A DNA stretch of 64,000 nucleotides from Craspedostauros australis. Taxonomy: Eukaryota; Bacillariophyta; Bacillariophyceae; Mastogloiales; Achnanthaceae. The position numbers and the translations under genes are program-made. This document shows positions 31,462 to 42,450 of the stretch, one piece after another. Position 1 is the stretch's first letter. Every line of letters begins with the position of its first letter. The notes beneath the pieces are model-generated. The model did no database searches and had not been told where the DNA came from. It saw nothing but the letters and a program-made list of their open reading frames with translations. The stretch covers positions 62,001 to 126,000 of the forward strand of contig JAMXDE010000054.1 of NCBI GenBank assembly GCA_026770025.1. The letters are read 5' to 3'.

Positions 31462-34016
31462 CTACACCGAGGACCCTGCTACCGTGCCTGGACTCTGCTC
31501 CTGCATGTAAGCACCTCCCTTGTTTGACTTGTGCGACCGGCTGCCGGAATGATCGTCCGTGTGTTGCGTGACGCTGCCGGGCTGGCCCAGGTAGCTCTCG
31601 GCCGATCGCTTCAGTTCGTCGATGTCGGACGGAGACAGCGCTTCGCCTGCCAGCTGTCCCGTTTCCAGCGCCTCACGCACGATGTTCTTGTAGAAGAGGG
31701 CCTGCCGCGCCGTCATCTCGCCGCTGTGGATGCCGCCGTGGAATGACTTGTCCAGTCCGATGACTTCGTCCTTTGCCAAGGAGCGGAAGAGGCCCTGCTT
31801 GGAGAGGATCCAGAAGAAGGGGTACATGAGCGCCACGGTCCATGCCATGATGAAGACACAGCCGACGAGTTGGGCGCCGAGGAGGTTGCCATCGATTTCT
31901 TGGCGTTCAAAGATGGAGTAGAACAAGCCGGGGTGCTTGTCGTTTCCGTAGGCCATCTGCAGTTTGCGTGGCGTGGCGAACAGTCCGACAGCGATCATCC
32001 CCCAGATCCCGTTGAACATGTGCACGGGGATGGCGTTGACAGCGTCATCCAACCGCAGCTGGATGAGGAGCCACGAACCGAAGAGGTAGAAGATGCCCGC
32101 GAGGATGCCGATGACGACGGATGCCCATGGATCGACGACTCCGCAGCCGGCTGTGATGGCGACCAGCCCGCTGAGAGCGCCGTTCATGACAGGGGCGATG
32201 TCGTAGAAGGATTCGCCATTGATGATGCTCTGCGCGAGCATGTTGACACCGAGCGCTGACATGCCGGCAGATCCAGCGGCCAGAGTGGTCGTGACAGCAG
32301 CGTTTGCCGCAATGAGATGAACCTCGTCGCCTTCGAAAAGCAGAGCGGAACCGGCATTGAAGCCGTACCATGCGAACCAAAGGATCATGGTTCCGATCAT
32401 CTGTTCGTGCATTCATAGTCGTACATTCGTGCATTTGTTCATTCGGATTGGTGGAGCCATGGTGGTGTTGATGTTCGCGACGGTGACGATGGCGATGGTG
32501 GTGTTCATGTGAAGAGGTGAGAGTTGCATGCGAAGACGGAAGGGTGCATTCGCGTGTGTGGAAGAATGCACGTTGATGTTCGTGGGATGCACAACACCAA
32601 AGCAGGATCAGGGGAGAAGCGTGAGAAACAGAAAGAGAAAGAGAAAGGACGGGTGTGAGTGCACCTGCGGAGTTTGAATGCAGATTCAGCGCTGCGAGTT
32701 TTGCAGGAAGCGGGCGCCCCGTTGTGAGATGCAAACGGCTTTCTGGTGTGGTGTCTTGATTTTTCGTTGTGAGGTTCGCCTTGTCCTGTTGACAATTTTC
32801 CCGTGCACCAAGAATGGGGAAAAAGTCGCTTTGCTGGCACCAAGAGGATACTTGATGATGAAGTCAGCTCAAGCGAGATTGCGAAACTCCCTTGGACAGT
32901 ATCGATGACACGAGCGCTTTGTCCGCATGCCATGTCAGCGCCTGTCTGCAGATTCTTGGGATCGTTGCGCCGCCCAAACGATCTTTGCGATGCGCTCCCC
33001 AGCTTGCTTTCTCTCTCTTTCTGTGCCACGTCTGGTGGGTTGACTTGGTACTGGTCGTGGTCGCACTTGTATCTGTGTTTGCATCTGTGTTTGATACATA
33101 CTGCTTGATTGCAAGATCGTTGAGATTGCGTCGTCACAGCGGTGCCAAGATCGTGGATGGAGATGTTGCGCTCTTGCCGCCTCCTCCATCATCATGCCTC
33201 GCCACTCTGTCTGACGCTACTGCGCTGACTGCTTCGGAATGAACTTACCTGCAAGCTGATGCTGTGACCACGGATCTCCACGGGAACCTCGAGGGGCTCT
33301 CCCGTGACTTCGTCGTGGAATCGACCGCGCCTGGCACCCAGGATATGGGTTGCCACCAAGGCCGTGACGCCGCCCGTCAAGTGCACCACGCCGCTGCCTG
33401 CAAAGTCAATGACGCCGATATCAAGGAAGGCGCCACCGGGTCTCGCGGGGCTGAGGAAACCTTCGGCACTCCAGATGGAATGCACGACGATGGGGTAGAC
33501 CCATCCCGACACGAAGATGGAGTAGAAGAGGTAGGCCTTCATCTTGCATCGCTCCGCCAAGGTTCCGGCCACGATGGTGACGGCGGCCGCCGAGAAGGCG
33601 TACTGGAAGACCCAGAACGCGAGATCGTCGACGTCGACGAGGAAGAAGTTCTTCGTGCCCATGAATTGGTTGGGATTGTCGCCATCCCCAAAGGCGAAGG
33701 CATATCCCACGCTCCAGAAGCTCATGGCGGAGCCGCAGGCATCGAGCAGATTCTTGAGCATGGTGTTCTGAAGGTTCTTTCGTCGCACGGCTCCCGCGCA
33801 GACCATGGCGAAGCCTGCCTGCATGAAGAAGACGAGGGCGGCGGCGAGGACGAGGAAGATGTCTCGTGAGTAGGAGGCCTGCACTGTGATGCTGGATTGG
33901 TTGCTCTGGACCAGCTCCTCCAGCTGCGCCATTCGATTCGTCACGCAGACCAGCAGGGCGTCGGTGGTGCCATCCGAGGAGGCGATGCATGCGCTGTACT
34001 CTTCAGTGGAGCTCAT
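31462..34016 (-). CDS. Ammonium transporter (Amt/Mep family)
   Basis: Two exons: 33249-34016 (256 codons) and 31462-32400, joined in phase 0 across GTAAGT...GAACAG; product 568 aa. It has the Amt family fold: a first membrane helix at about 49-78, the signature DFAGSGVVHLTGGVTAL, and both pore histidines (about His212 and His383, the latter in IPVHMFNG). MILWFAWYGFNAGSAL follows the splice. The cytosolic tail (about 110 aa) is hydrophilic and ends in Ser/His-rich sequence. Role: NH4+ uptake at the plasma membrane (or an inner membrane). Diatoms carry several such genes, usually nitrogen-regulated; regulation is not visible here. Confidence 0.95.
32401..33248 (-). other. Intron of the ammonium transporter gene
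   Basis: 848 bp, GT-AG, about four times longer than the other introns here. Open frames inside look non-coding. It could host regulatory sequence; none can be named. Confidence 0.8.
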
Positions 34017-35823
34017 GCTGATTGTTACGTATTATAGTGTAGTATTGCGTTGTGTTGTTGCTTGTGTTTGCGATAGTGGTGGTACTGGTGATACCTGATG
34101 CCTTCAATTGTGAGACACACGGTGTAGATGATGATGTAGATGATATTGTTGGTGTTGTCGGATGTCCGTGTTCATTCAGGGTTTCTCAGATTTATGATCT
34201 CCTGTCTCGCTTGATGCGCAACGAATGGGGAATGTTGGAAACGACTCCTCTCGTTGTGCTCGTTGTTTCGTGTGCGGAGTTACACCCACCAAGGAGAGAG
34301 AGAGAGAGATCTGTTTGGGCCGAGAGGGGTCAAATGATTGTTGTTGAGACACAGACACACCGGTTGTTGTCGTCGATGTCAACTTTGGTTGGTTGTATCC
34401 GCACGAACTCTCTGAGTAGGATTTGGATCGCCATTGGACGAATGCAAGAGTGGATAGCACGTCTGCGCCAGTGTTTTCGCTCTGTGTCAGTGTGTCGTGT
34501 TTGTGTTGTTGAAGCGCTTTGCGCAGCTCTTGTGCTGAATGCTGTGTCCGCTGGAACAATCAGTGGGCATGAGCGCAGAGCCAATCGCCTCCAACAGCAC
34601 TGTTCAGTCGAACAAAGTCTGGCGGCAATTTCTCATCCGTCCATGATTTCTCGGTTCTTCAGGCAGTTCAACCTTCGCGACAGAGAGGTGGCGGCAGTTG
34701 CGTCCTCCTCTTCCACGGCACCATGAAGCCACAAGGACAGAGCGGAGAAATCTTGCTCACAACCGACGTTGAAATCCAACTCGTTGCCATGTCCATGCGG
34801 ATTCTCTCTCCATCGCACTTCGTACGTTGTGCTCCCACAGTCAACGACATCGGCATCCATTCGCAGAGCCTCTCTTGCTGGTCGCGGAAGCAGCAGCAAT
34901 TCCAGCAACGGATACCTCACAAGAACACAGCCACACACACACACACGGCATCATGGACTTCGTTTCGCGTCCAACAACTTCTTTCTTCCCGCTTTGTCCG
35001 ACACAACTCTCGTGGAAGGAATACTCTTATCCTTCAAGGTGACACATTAGGTCACAACAGAAGACGGTGGAGTTGAGGGAAAACTCTCAATTCGCAACAA
35101 AGGCGTTGACATTTGAAGCACTGGATAAATGTCCCAATGACCTCTCCCAAAGTGCGATAGTTCGTGAATCAACACGGTAAACCAAAAACATGTTGGTGGT
35201 GGTGCATTTCTTGTGTGCGTAGAAGCGAGAGACAAAATGATGAAGTATCACGGCGTTGTGTGGCGCAGACATGGAGCATCGACAATTAACCTTCCACATC
35301 GTGGTTGAACGTTCCATCAAGACCAACGGTATATCCATCCACTCCCAAACCGTGTGGTAGCGTGTTGCTGACTATTTCGCGAAAGGCCAGTCGTCACGAT
35401 TCGTGATTGCGAAGCGAATGCAAAAGCTGTCTGTGTCGTGTATGTGTCGTCATTGATATTGGGCAGAATACACCATAACTGTCAGACAAGAGTACAAGAG
35501 AGAAGGAATCAACTGACACGAACCGACACGAAATCCGAACACCAAGCTGAAAGATACCTCCACCACTTGACACCACGCGACCACATGGCGCGGCCATGGA
35601 GACTGGTCCATGATCCATGATCCAAGATGCGGGGCGTCATGATGAGCAGGGACAGCGAAGAGTCAGCGAACATCATAGTAGTATCATAGATCGAACTCCA
35701 CTCCGCAGGAAGAGCAGCACATCTCCATCTCTACGGCGACTGCCAATGGTATGCATGCGTACATGAATGAATGCATGCACACTCAAGAGAGAGATCGAAG
35801 CTGCCGAACCAAATTGAGTACCA
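34017..35823. promoter_or_regulatory. Intergenic between divergent genes
   Basis: 1.8 kb separating the starts of the ammonium transporter (-) and the multipass protein (+), so it should carry both promoters. Short frames on either strand are not convincing. No RNA gene or repeat recognised. Confidence 0.45.
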
Positions 35824-37968
35824 ATGATCAAGCAGAGCGGATCCATCCGAATGCAAACAGATCCCAACTTTCACCCCTTCCCTTCGTTGTGGACGATGTC
35901 CGGATCCATCGCTGATGAGCTGGCCCCAGTCTCCGCGAACGACGATGGTAATCGCGTCACCTTTAGCGGTAGATCAGGTGACGCCTTGCGTCGTGATCAA
36001 GAGGGTGACGTGGAACAGCCTCGTGACCTTTTGATGACAGAGGCGAGTGAAGACCGCGCCCCTGACGATGACATTGACAATGACAATGATGATGACATTG
36101 ACGATGACAATGACGACGGTGGCTATGATGGTGATGAGGACATCAACGACGGCGACGCGGATGATGGCGAAGATGAGGAGGAGGACAGCGACAGCGGCAA
36201 CGAGGAACTGCGCAGATCGTTTCATTGCAGATACATCGGCAGCCCCTTCATCAGCTTCCTGCTGTGGATCGAGAACTGGGGCGCCGCCCTCTTCTCACCC
36301 AACATCCGCAACAAGTTCTTTGCGTGGCTCAGCGTCGGGGCTGTCATGGCCGCCATCATCGTTGCTTACGTCACCCTCTTCCGCAACGACTCCAGCCTTT
36401 CCAGGCTGACGCTCTTTCTCGTCTTGGATTCCGGCACCAGCTTCTTTGCCTTCCTCATCATCCTCTTTGGTCCCATCCGCTACGCGTTATCGGGGTTGGA
36501 GTTCAAGTCGCCTCACACGTCGTCGTGGGCGTTGTCCTATTCGGCCTATCGGTACAAGCACAGGAAACGGGGCAACAAGAAGCGCAAGGCGGGCCATGGC
36601 AATGGGAACGGCGGCAATGGCAATGGTGGTGGTCTGAACACAGAGAGCGATGCATCTAGCGCTATATCCGATGTGGGAGGCGAACCGTTCCTGCCTGTTG
36701 CGGCTACTAACGACAACAGCACCGGTGCTTTGCAGAAAGAGGACGCCGGAATTCCATCAGAAACGATGCCCCTGGTTGGATCGCATCCTTCTGCTCCCAC
36801 ATATTCGCATGCAGCGACCAGGGACAACGAGCATGCCAATCCTGCTCATGGCGATGACCAAATTGAAGCGGATATTGATATCTCCTTCCTTCGCAACGAC
36901 ATGCTCATCAACATGAACATAGTCCTCTTCCTCATCTGCTTCGCGCTCACTTGCTGGAAAGATTACGTGAGGGTGGATCATGACAGCGGCCCTGACACGT
37001 CCTTAACGTGGAAGGTCATCTTCGTCCTCTCCAGCCTCGTCGAGGACACGGTCTTCTGCGGTGGATTCTTGATGCTGGCGGTGGCCTACAGGATACTCGC
37101 ATTGAGAGTGTGGCGACTGCGCACGCGTCTCTTGATCGCCATGGAACGCCGCATCAAGCATCGCCAGGTGCACAAGCAGCATCGCTACCTCAACGCGGCG
37201 CTGCGATCGCACATGTTCCTGGATTTACCCCAATCCTCCTCTTCGTCGCCTCCCACCGCAGTCGCGAAGGAGCGGATGTTACGCCAGCTGCACAAGGAGC
37301 ACGAGCGTGACAAGTCGCAGTACCATCTGTTCGAACTCATCCGTGCGAGGTACGAATCCACCTTCCAAGCTGCGAGGTCGCTGAGCGAACGCACCAGCCT
37401 CTTCACCTTGCTCATGATCTCCATGATCTTGCTGCAGATCACGTCGATCGGATACGACATCATCGTGTCACCTTCATCGGATGAGGACGGCTGGGAAACA
37501 CCGTCGACCGCAGCTTCTGATGCGACGTCCAACCCCGTCACGTCCGCTTCCTTTCGCAAGGATTACGCCCATTTCCAACTCCTGCGCATGCTCCTCTTCC
37601 TCTCCATCCAACTGTTCCAGATCGTGATCTCGGCCGCCAACCTCATGTTCGCAAGCCGCCGATTGGCCGAACGGTTGGTGCGCGTCGAATGCCTCGTGCG
37701 TGAAGAGATTTACGAATTCGAGGTGCAGCAGCTCAAGATGGAATCCAGCACGGCACCGACGACGGCCATCCTGACACGCACCCAACGCGCCGTGAAGCAG
37801 GCGCAGGCCGATCTTCTGAAGACGCTGTCGTACCGCGTCAAGAATCATCCCGTGCGCATCTCGTGGGGGTGGTTCAATCTCACAACGGGGTGGTCGGTCG
37901 GTATGAGCTTCATCATCGCGACCGGGATTCTGGGGTTCATCGGTATTCAGTTGCCGACAGGGACGTGA
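35824..37968 (+). CDS. Multipass membrane protein, about seven TM segments
   Basis: 714 aa (690 aa if the ATG at 35896 is used). An acidic, probably cytosolic N-terminus (about 120 residues, Asp/Asn runs) precedes about seven hydrophobic segments: FFAWLSVGAVMAAIIVAYV, LVLDSGTSFFAFLIILFGPI, MNIVLFLICFALTCW, VIFVLSSLVEDTVF with what follows, LFTLLMISMILLQITSIGY, MLLFLSIQLFQIVISAANL and a C-terminal GMSFIIATGILGFIGIQL. A long Gly/Asn/Ser loop separates TM2 and TM3. The layout, with the last helix right at the C-terminus, resembles gustatory-receptor-like 7TM proteins known from animals and protists, but sequence support is weak. Function unknown. Confidence 0.65.
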   Translation: MIKQSGSIRMQTDPNFHPFPSLWTMSGSIADELAPVSANDDGNRVTFSGRSGDALRRDQEGDVEQPRDLLMTEASEDRAPDDDIDNDNDDDIDDDNDDGGYDGDEDINDGDADDGEDEEEDSDSGNEELRRSFHCRYIGSPFISFLLWIENWGAALFSPNIRNKFFAWLSVGAVMAAIIVAYVTLFRNDSSLSRLTLFLVLDSGTSFFAFLIILFGPIRYALSGLEFKSPHTSSWALSYSAYRYKHRKRGNKKRKAGHGNGNGGNGNGGGLNTESDASSAISDVGGEPFLPVAATNDNSTGALQKEDAGIPSETMPLVGSHPSAPTYSHAATRDNEHANPAHGDDQIEADIDISFLRNDMLINMNIVLFLICFALTCWKDYVRVDHDSGPDTSLTWKVIFVLSSLVEDTVFCGGFLMLAVAYRILALRVWRLRTRLLIAMERRIKHRQVHKQHRYLNAALRSHMFLDLPQSSSSSPPTAVAKERMLRQLHKEHERDKSQYHLFELIRARYESTFQAARSLSERTSLFTLLMISMILLQITSIGYDIIVSPSSDEDGWETPSTAASDATSNPVTSASFRKDYAHFQLLRMLLFLSIQLFQIVISAANLMFASRRLAERLVRVECLVREEIYEFEVQQLKMESSTAPTTAILTRTQRAVKQAQADLLKTLSYRVKNHPVRISWGWFNLTTGWSVGMSFIIATGILGFIGIQLPTGT

Positions 37969-38292
37969 TGGTGTACTAGCAGAGTCATATAATATATATA
38001 GAAATGTATACTAAAATCCGCATGCAGTTCTTCTGGAGATAGATCGTATTGTGCATCATCAATCAACTGCATTGTTACATAGTCTGAGTCCAACATCGAC
38101 TGATTCGAAAGTTCGGACACATGACAGATGAAAAAGACTTCTGATTTTGGCGAAGGATGTCCACAACAACACACGAACATCTTCTGCGCAATCATTCGCA
38201 ACCGCACTCACCCACCTCCATGAAAGGAAGAGAGGACAGGTATTATATAATACTATACCGATGCAACAGAAGAGGAACAACAAAGCACGACA

Positions 38293-39412
38293 ATGGACGA
38301 AGTGAAGAAGATCAAAGGAGATGACCTTCTCTTGAAGGTAGGTGCGTTGTCATTGTCGTTGCCATTGTAGTTGATGGCAGTACTCACTCTACCGCTATTG
38401 TTCCTATGATATGATCTGTCATGCATCCGTGTATGGCTTCGAAGAAGATCGGAGGCCGACTCTCACCATTCCTCCAACTTCTCCATCCATTCATCCATCC
38501 ATCCATCTATCTATACTCACACGCTCACAGGTCATCAAATCCACAAAGACCGGAGATGATGCCAAAACCATCCAAAGCGATGATCACGTCCTGATTCAGA
38601 TCGTCGGCAGACAATCGAACGACCTGAACCACATCGACGGACCCATCTTTCAGGACACGAAATCCAAGTCCTGGCTGGTCAAGGCCAGCGCCTCCGATCT
38701 GCTGGTCCCCGCCATCCGCCTCTGCCTGCCGCACTGCAAGGTCGGCCAGACGGTCCATATCTGGTCCACGGCGCAGCATGCCCTCGGCGACAGCGTCCGC
38801 AAGCTCGGCAAGTACCAGCTGCCACCCAACTCCAGCGTCCTCTACACCGTCACGGTCTCCCAAATCGTCATGGACACATCGCGGTTGAATCCTTACTTCA
38901 CCATCCAACTGCACAAGACGCGCAAGGAGATCGCCAACGACCTCTACCAATGCCAATTCCGATCGATGTGGCAGCGCGCCATCCTAATTTACGATGCCAG
39001 CGGCAAGGCGCTCGAGACGTTGCTCAATGGCACGTACTTTGCCAGCGTCGAATCGAATCATCCGCAACGCAACGAGACAAGGCAGCTCATGCTGGACTGC
39101 TTCAACAACGTCGTCGCCGTCTGCGTCACGGCCAAACAGTACAAGCGAGGACGCGACGCCGTGCAAACGGTGCTCAAGCATGATGCGAACAACAAGAAGG
39201 CGCTGTTGCGCAATGCCAATCTGGCGTTGATGGACGCGAAGCTGTCGGGTGGTGATCGGGCGCAGGCCATGAAGATGGCGCAAGATGCGATCACGTATCA
39301 CGATGCGAAGGAGTTTGCGGAATTGGAGAAGCTGCAGACCAAACTGAAGGCGGCATTGCAAAAGGCGAAGCAGGACAAGGAGGAGGCAGAGGCGGTCCGC
39401 GAGGCCGAGTAG
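38293..39412 (+). CDS. FKBP-like protein with C-terminal TPR
   Basis: Two exons: 38293-38337 (MDEVKKIKGDDLLLK) and 38531-39412, intron 193 bp (GTAGGT...CTCACAG, phase 0). Product 308 aa. Residues about 5-135 fit an FKBP fold (GDDLLLKVIKSTKTGD..., GPIFQD, CKVGQTVHIWSTAQHALGD, SSVLYTVTVSQI), but aromatic residues of the peptidyl-prolyl isomerase pocket are mostly not conserved, so it is probably inactive as an isomerase. Residues about 150-290 form TPR helices (ALLRNANLALMDAKLSGG) and a charged C-terminal helix. FKBP-TPR proteins act as Hsp90 co-chaperones; that role is inferred. Confidence 0.8.
38338..38530 (+). other. Intron of the FKBP-TPR gene
   Basis: 193 bp, GT-AG, containing a short catc repeat (ccatccattcatccatccat) near the acceptor. 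Confidence 0.8.
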
Positions 39413-39638
39413 AGTGGAGAGGTGCGTGCATGTATGTACGGGTGTACACGTGCGGTTTGAGCCTACACCAGGCACATGTCACGCCATACCCTACCATGCC
39501 AAGCAATTGATAACACACTGCGTTACACTTAGAGTATGCGGAGGCCGATGTTAACTCGTAGACGAGGTGTTCAGTGATCGATCCATTCTATCTGACTCGT
39601 ACGTACGAGGATTCCATCTCATGCTCCATGCACTTGCA

Positions 39639-41885
39639 TCAGAACGGCACGTTATCATAGTCTTCTGGCGCTGGCACATCCGCCTTGTCTTTGGGTGTGT
39701 ACGCCCTCTTCTTCTGTGTGGGAGAATAGAACTGGTTGCCGCCGACTGCCGCGGATCGCGCCGATGTGCTGTATTCTCGTTTGGGCATGGGTTCCGAACC
39801 CACACCACCAAATCCAAAGTGATTTGCGATGGCGCTGTACGAGCGCTCTTCCGCCTCCTGCAGCTTTTCGTAGGGGAAGTTGGACCGCTTCATCTTGTCC
39901 AGAAATGTTCGCTTGATCGTGTAGAAGTCCATGTCATCGTAAAACGAGATCACACGATCCACATCCAACTCCGTCATCCTCATCACCGACAGCTCATCTG
40001 CATCCATCGCAGTCTCATCCGCAGGACGGATCATGGAACCAAAAGGCACATCACGCTCCAGCTCCACCAACACGCGAGACAAACGGGCCTGATCCTCATT
40101 CTCCATCAACGTTTCACGACGCTTCTTCTGCTTGATATCATCCACATTCTCATAAATACCATCCAACGACCCATACTCGTTGATCAGCTGCGCGGCGATC
40201 TTCGGTCCAATGCCTGGCACACCAGGCACGTTGTCGGCCGCATCACCTGCCAACGCCAACACATCACCCAGCTGATCCGAGTTGACGTTCCACTTCTCGA
40301 CCACAGCATCATGATCGACTCGGCTCATCTTCATGGGATCGATCATCTGACACACCCCAATGCCACCATCGCTGTCAGATGCATTGGGAGTGATGAGCTG
40401 CATGAGATCCTTGTCACCTGACAGGATGTTGACATCCATTCCCATCTGTGTGGCTTTGCATGCCAGAGTGGCGATGACATCATCTGCTTCGAAACCAGCC
40501 GCTTCCACTTGTGGTATGCCGTATGCTCTGCCGGCTTCACGGATGAGACTGAACTGAGGGATGAGATCGACGGGCACGTCGGGTCGTTGTGCTTTGTAGA
40601 GGGGATAGATCTCGTTTCTGAATGTGGGTCCAGGTGCATCGAACACGAGGACGAGTCTTGGTCGTTCTTGGTTGAGCATTCTGTTGAGCAGCATCCTGTT
40701 GAGCATGTTGCAGAATCCGAGGACGGCGCCAACGGGCATTCCGTCGCCTCTGTGCATGGGTGGCATGGAGTGGTATGCTCGGAAGATATAGGCGGATGCA
40801 TCGACGAGCAGCAGCGGGTCCTTCGACCGGACCACCTGGCGTTTCTTCGACTCGCCGGCGTTGGGGGCGACGTCCGCCACAACCTTGGACATGATGGGTT
40901 TCTTGGAAGCTGCCGCTGCTTTGGGAGAACGCTTGGGTTTGGTTTGCGTCATGATGTTGAAGACGTGCGTGCCGGCCTCCCTGGCCTCCTTCGTTTTGAT
41001 CACCCTGGCGCGGCGGTACTTGAGGCTGCGGTGCTCCAGGATCAATCCGGCCATGGGATTCTGATGCGCGATACCTTCCAGCGTGCTCTTGTTGGTGGAC
41101 CTCCCCTCGATGCCAAAGAGAGCCATGGAAACCTGCTTGGGACTCCCGACCTTGAATTCCTTGCCGTCGTTCATTTCGAAGATGCGCACCTCCAAACTCT
41201 CGAGGTCAAGATCGATCTGCTCTAACGTGCTTTCCTGGTGGCTGCGTTTGCCGGGCATGGGGGATTGCTTCGTCGTCGCGCCGCGTTCATTTGGCTTGTT
41301 TGTTTTGTCTGCAGCTTGTGCAGTGACCGACGGTTTACTGCCACCGGAAGACGCAGTGGAGTCTTGATCCGGCGCTTCCTTGACTTCGGCATCACTCAAG
41401 ATGTTGTCATCCGTGGCCTTCGTGGAGGCGGTCACGGGACCCGCAGACTTCTGTGGAGGCTTCTGTGCAGACTTCTGTGGAAACTTCATTGGTTGATAGC
41501 CATATTCATCCTCATCATGTGCTGTCAAATCCATACCAACATCAACGAAGTCGTTGAGCGAATCGGAAGGATCGGGCAGTGAGGAATATGACATGAAGTC
41601 GTTGAACTCAGCCCCCGACATCTCCTCAGCGTAATTGTTGATGGGCCAATAATGGCTAGAGGCCTCGTCGTCGCCGTCGTCACCGGCCTTGGAGTACAGC
41701 GTGGGCGACGATGAATAGATGGACTGCCGTTGCTTGCGGAAGTTGTGCGAACGGCCATGCTGCTGCTTCGCTCTGTGCCTCACAGCGCGCCATGCTTGAC
41801 GCTGAAACGTCCACATATGCACCACGCGAAACGACGAGGCTATCAGCAACACCGAGAGCAGCCGCCGGAGGTCAGGATTGGGCAT
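39639..41885 (-). CDS. Plastid-targeted 5'-3' exonuclease, paralog A
   Basis: 748 aa, single exon. N-terminus MPNPDLRRLLSVLLIASSFR: a signal peptide ending at ASSF, close to the ASAF motif of diatom plastid precursors, then a basic transit-like stretch. Residues about 220-290 contain EFKVGSPKQVSMALFG and AGLILEHRSLKY, which match the region before the palm of family A DNA polymerases. Residues about 359-652 are a complete polI-type 5'-3' exonuclease: LLLVDASAYIFRAYHS, FEADDVIATLA, ILSGDKDLMQL and GVPGIGPKIAAQLINEYG. A 90-residue tail follows. Role inferred: flap/RNA primer removal in organelle DNA replication or repair. The polymerase domain itself is absent. Confidence 0.85.
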   Translation of the reverse strand: MPNPDLRRLLSVLLIASSFRVVHMWTFQRQAWRAVRHRAKQQHGRSHNFRKQRQSIYSSSPTLYSKAGDDGDDEASSHYWPINNYAEEMSGAEFNDFMSYSSLPDPSDSLNDFVDVGMDLTAHDEDEYGYQPMKFPQKSAQKPPQKSAGPVTASTKATDDNILSDAEVKEAPDQDSTASSGGSKPSVTAQAADKTNKPNERGATTKQSPMPGKRSHQESTLEQIDLDLESLEVRIFEMNDGKEFKVGSPKQVSMALFGIEGRSTNKSTLEGIAHQNPMAGLILEHRSLKYRRARVIKTKEAREAGTHVFNIMTQTKPKRSPKAAAASKKPIMSKVVADVAPNAGESKKRQVVRSKDPLLLVDASAYIFRAYHSMPPMHRGDGMPVGAVLGFCNMLNRMLLNRMLNQERPRLVLVFDAPGPTFRNEIYPLYKAQRPDVPVDLIPQFSLIREAGRAYGIPQVEAAGFEADDVIATLACKATQMGMDVNILSGDKDLMQLITPNASDSDGGIGVCQMIDPMKMSRVDHDAVVEKWNVNSDQLGDVLALAGDAADNVPGVPGIGPKIAAQLINEYGSLDGIYENVDDIKQKKRRETLMENEDQARLSRVLVELERDVPFGSMIRPADETAMDADELSVMRMTELDVDRVISFYDDMDFYTIKRTFLDKMKRSNFPYEKLQEAEERSYSAIANHFGFGGVGSEPMPKREYSTSARSAAVGGNQFYSPTQKKRAYTPKDKADVPAPEDYDNVPF
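39929..40809 (-). repeat. 881-bp block near-identical to 43050-43930
   Basis: Covers exactly the exonuclease core of paralog A. Aligned by eye without gaps to the same block in paralog B, with about 26 differences (about 97% identity), mostly silent. Identity stops abruptly at both edges. Confidence 0.85.
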
Positions 41886-42450
41886 GGCAAACTATGAATG
41901 CGGGCTTCGTTTGCGTATGGGATGCAGAGAATGCTGCGTGTCCTCGAGTTCGTGTTGGTCCTGCACAGTGTTACTGACGATCTACTCACACTCATTGGAC
42001 TGTGCGCACTGTGTTGGTTGAGGGATGTTCCGCGTCGATTTGGAAAGTTTCGCGATTTCTCGCAGTTGTGTTGCGCTTGGAAAATTGTTGGTTTGTGTTT
42101 CGGATTTTGTGGAGAATCCTCGACTCGTTCGAATCAATCTCAATTGTGCGATAGTCCACAAACGTCATGATGTGACGAGTTTAGAGGTGTTGTCCGCTCC
42201 ACTCTACTCTGCTCTACCGTACTCTACTCGTACATGGTATGATCAGCCTTGACGATCACAACAGAACATTGAATCAAAGAATAGGACCGAGTTAAATTGA
42301 GGTGAACAGCTATCTTGTTTCTGGTGGTGGAAGGTTGGTGGCGTCTGGTCCCCGGGCCACATCCCACTCTTTGGAATGGTTCCTGCGTTTACTCCTATTA
42401 TTCGATTCGACATTGTTTCGCAAATTTTGTCGGCGCGGTCGCTGCATTCG
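41886..42450. other. Intergenic between exonuclease paralogs
   Basis: 565 bp: promoter of paralog A and 3' flank of paralog B. No gene recognised. Confidence 0.5.

Noticed and set aside
32505-33137. 210-aa reverse frame in the ammonium transporter intron
   Set aside because: Lies wholly within a well-supported intron, composition is non-coding.
33264-33869. 201-aa + strand frame
   Set aside because: Antisense of ammonium transporter exon 1.
34052-34726. 224-aa + strand frame in the intergenic region
   Set aside because: Low-complexity Val/Cys/Ser composition, no domain, no homology-like motif; probably chance.
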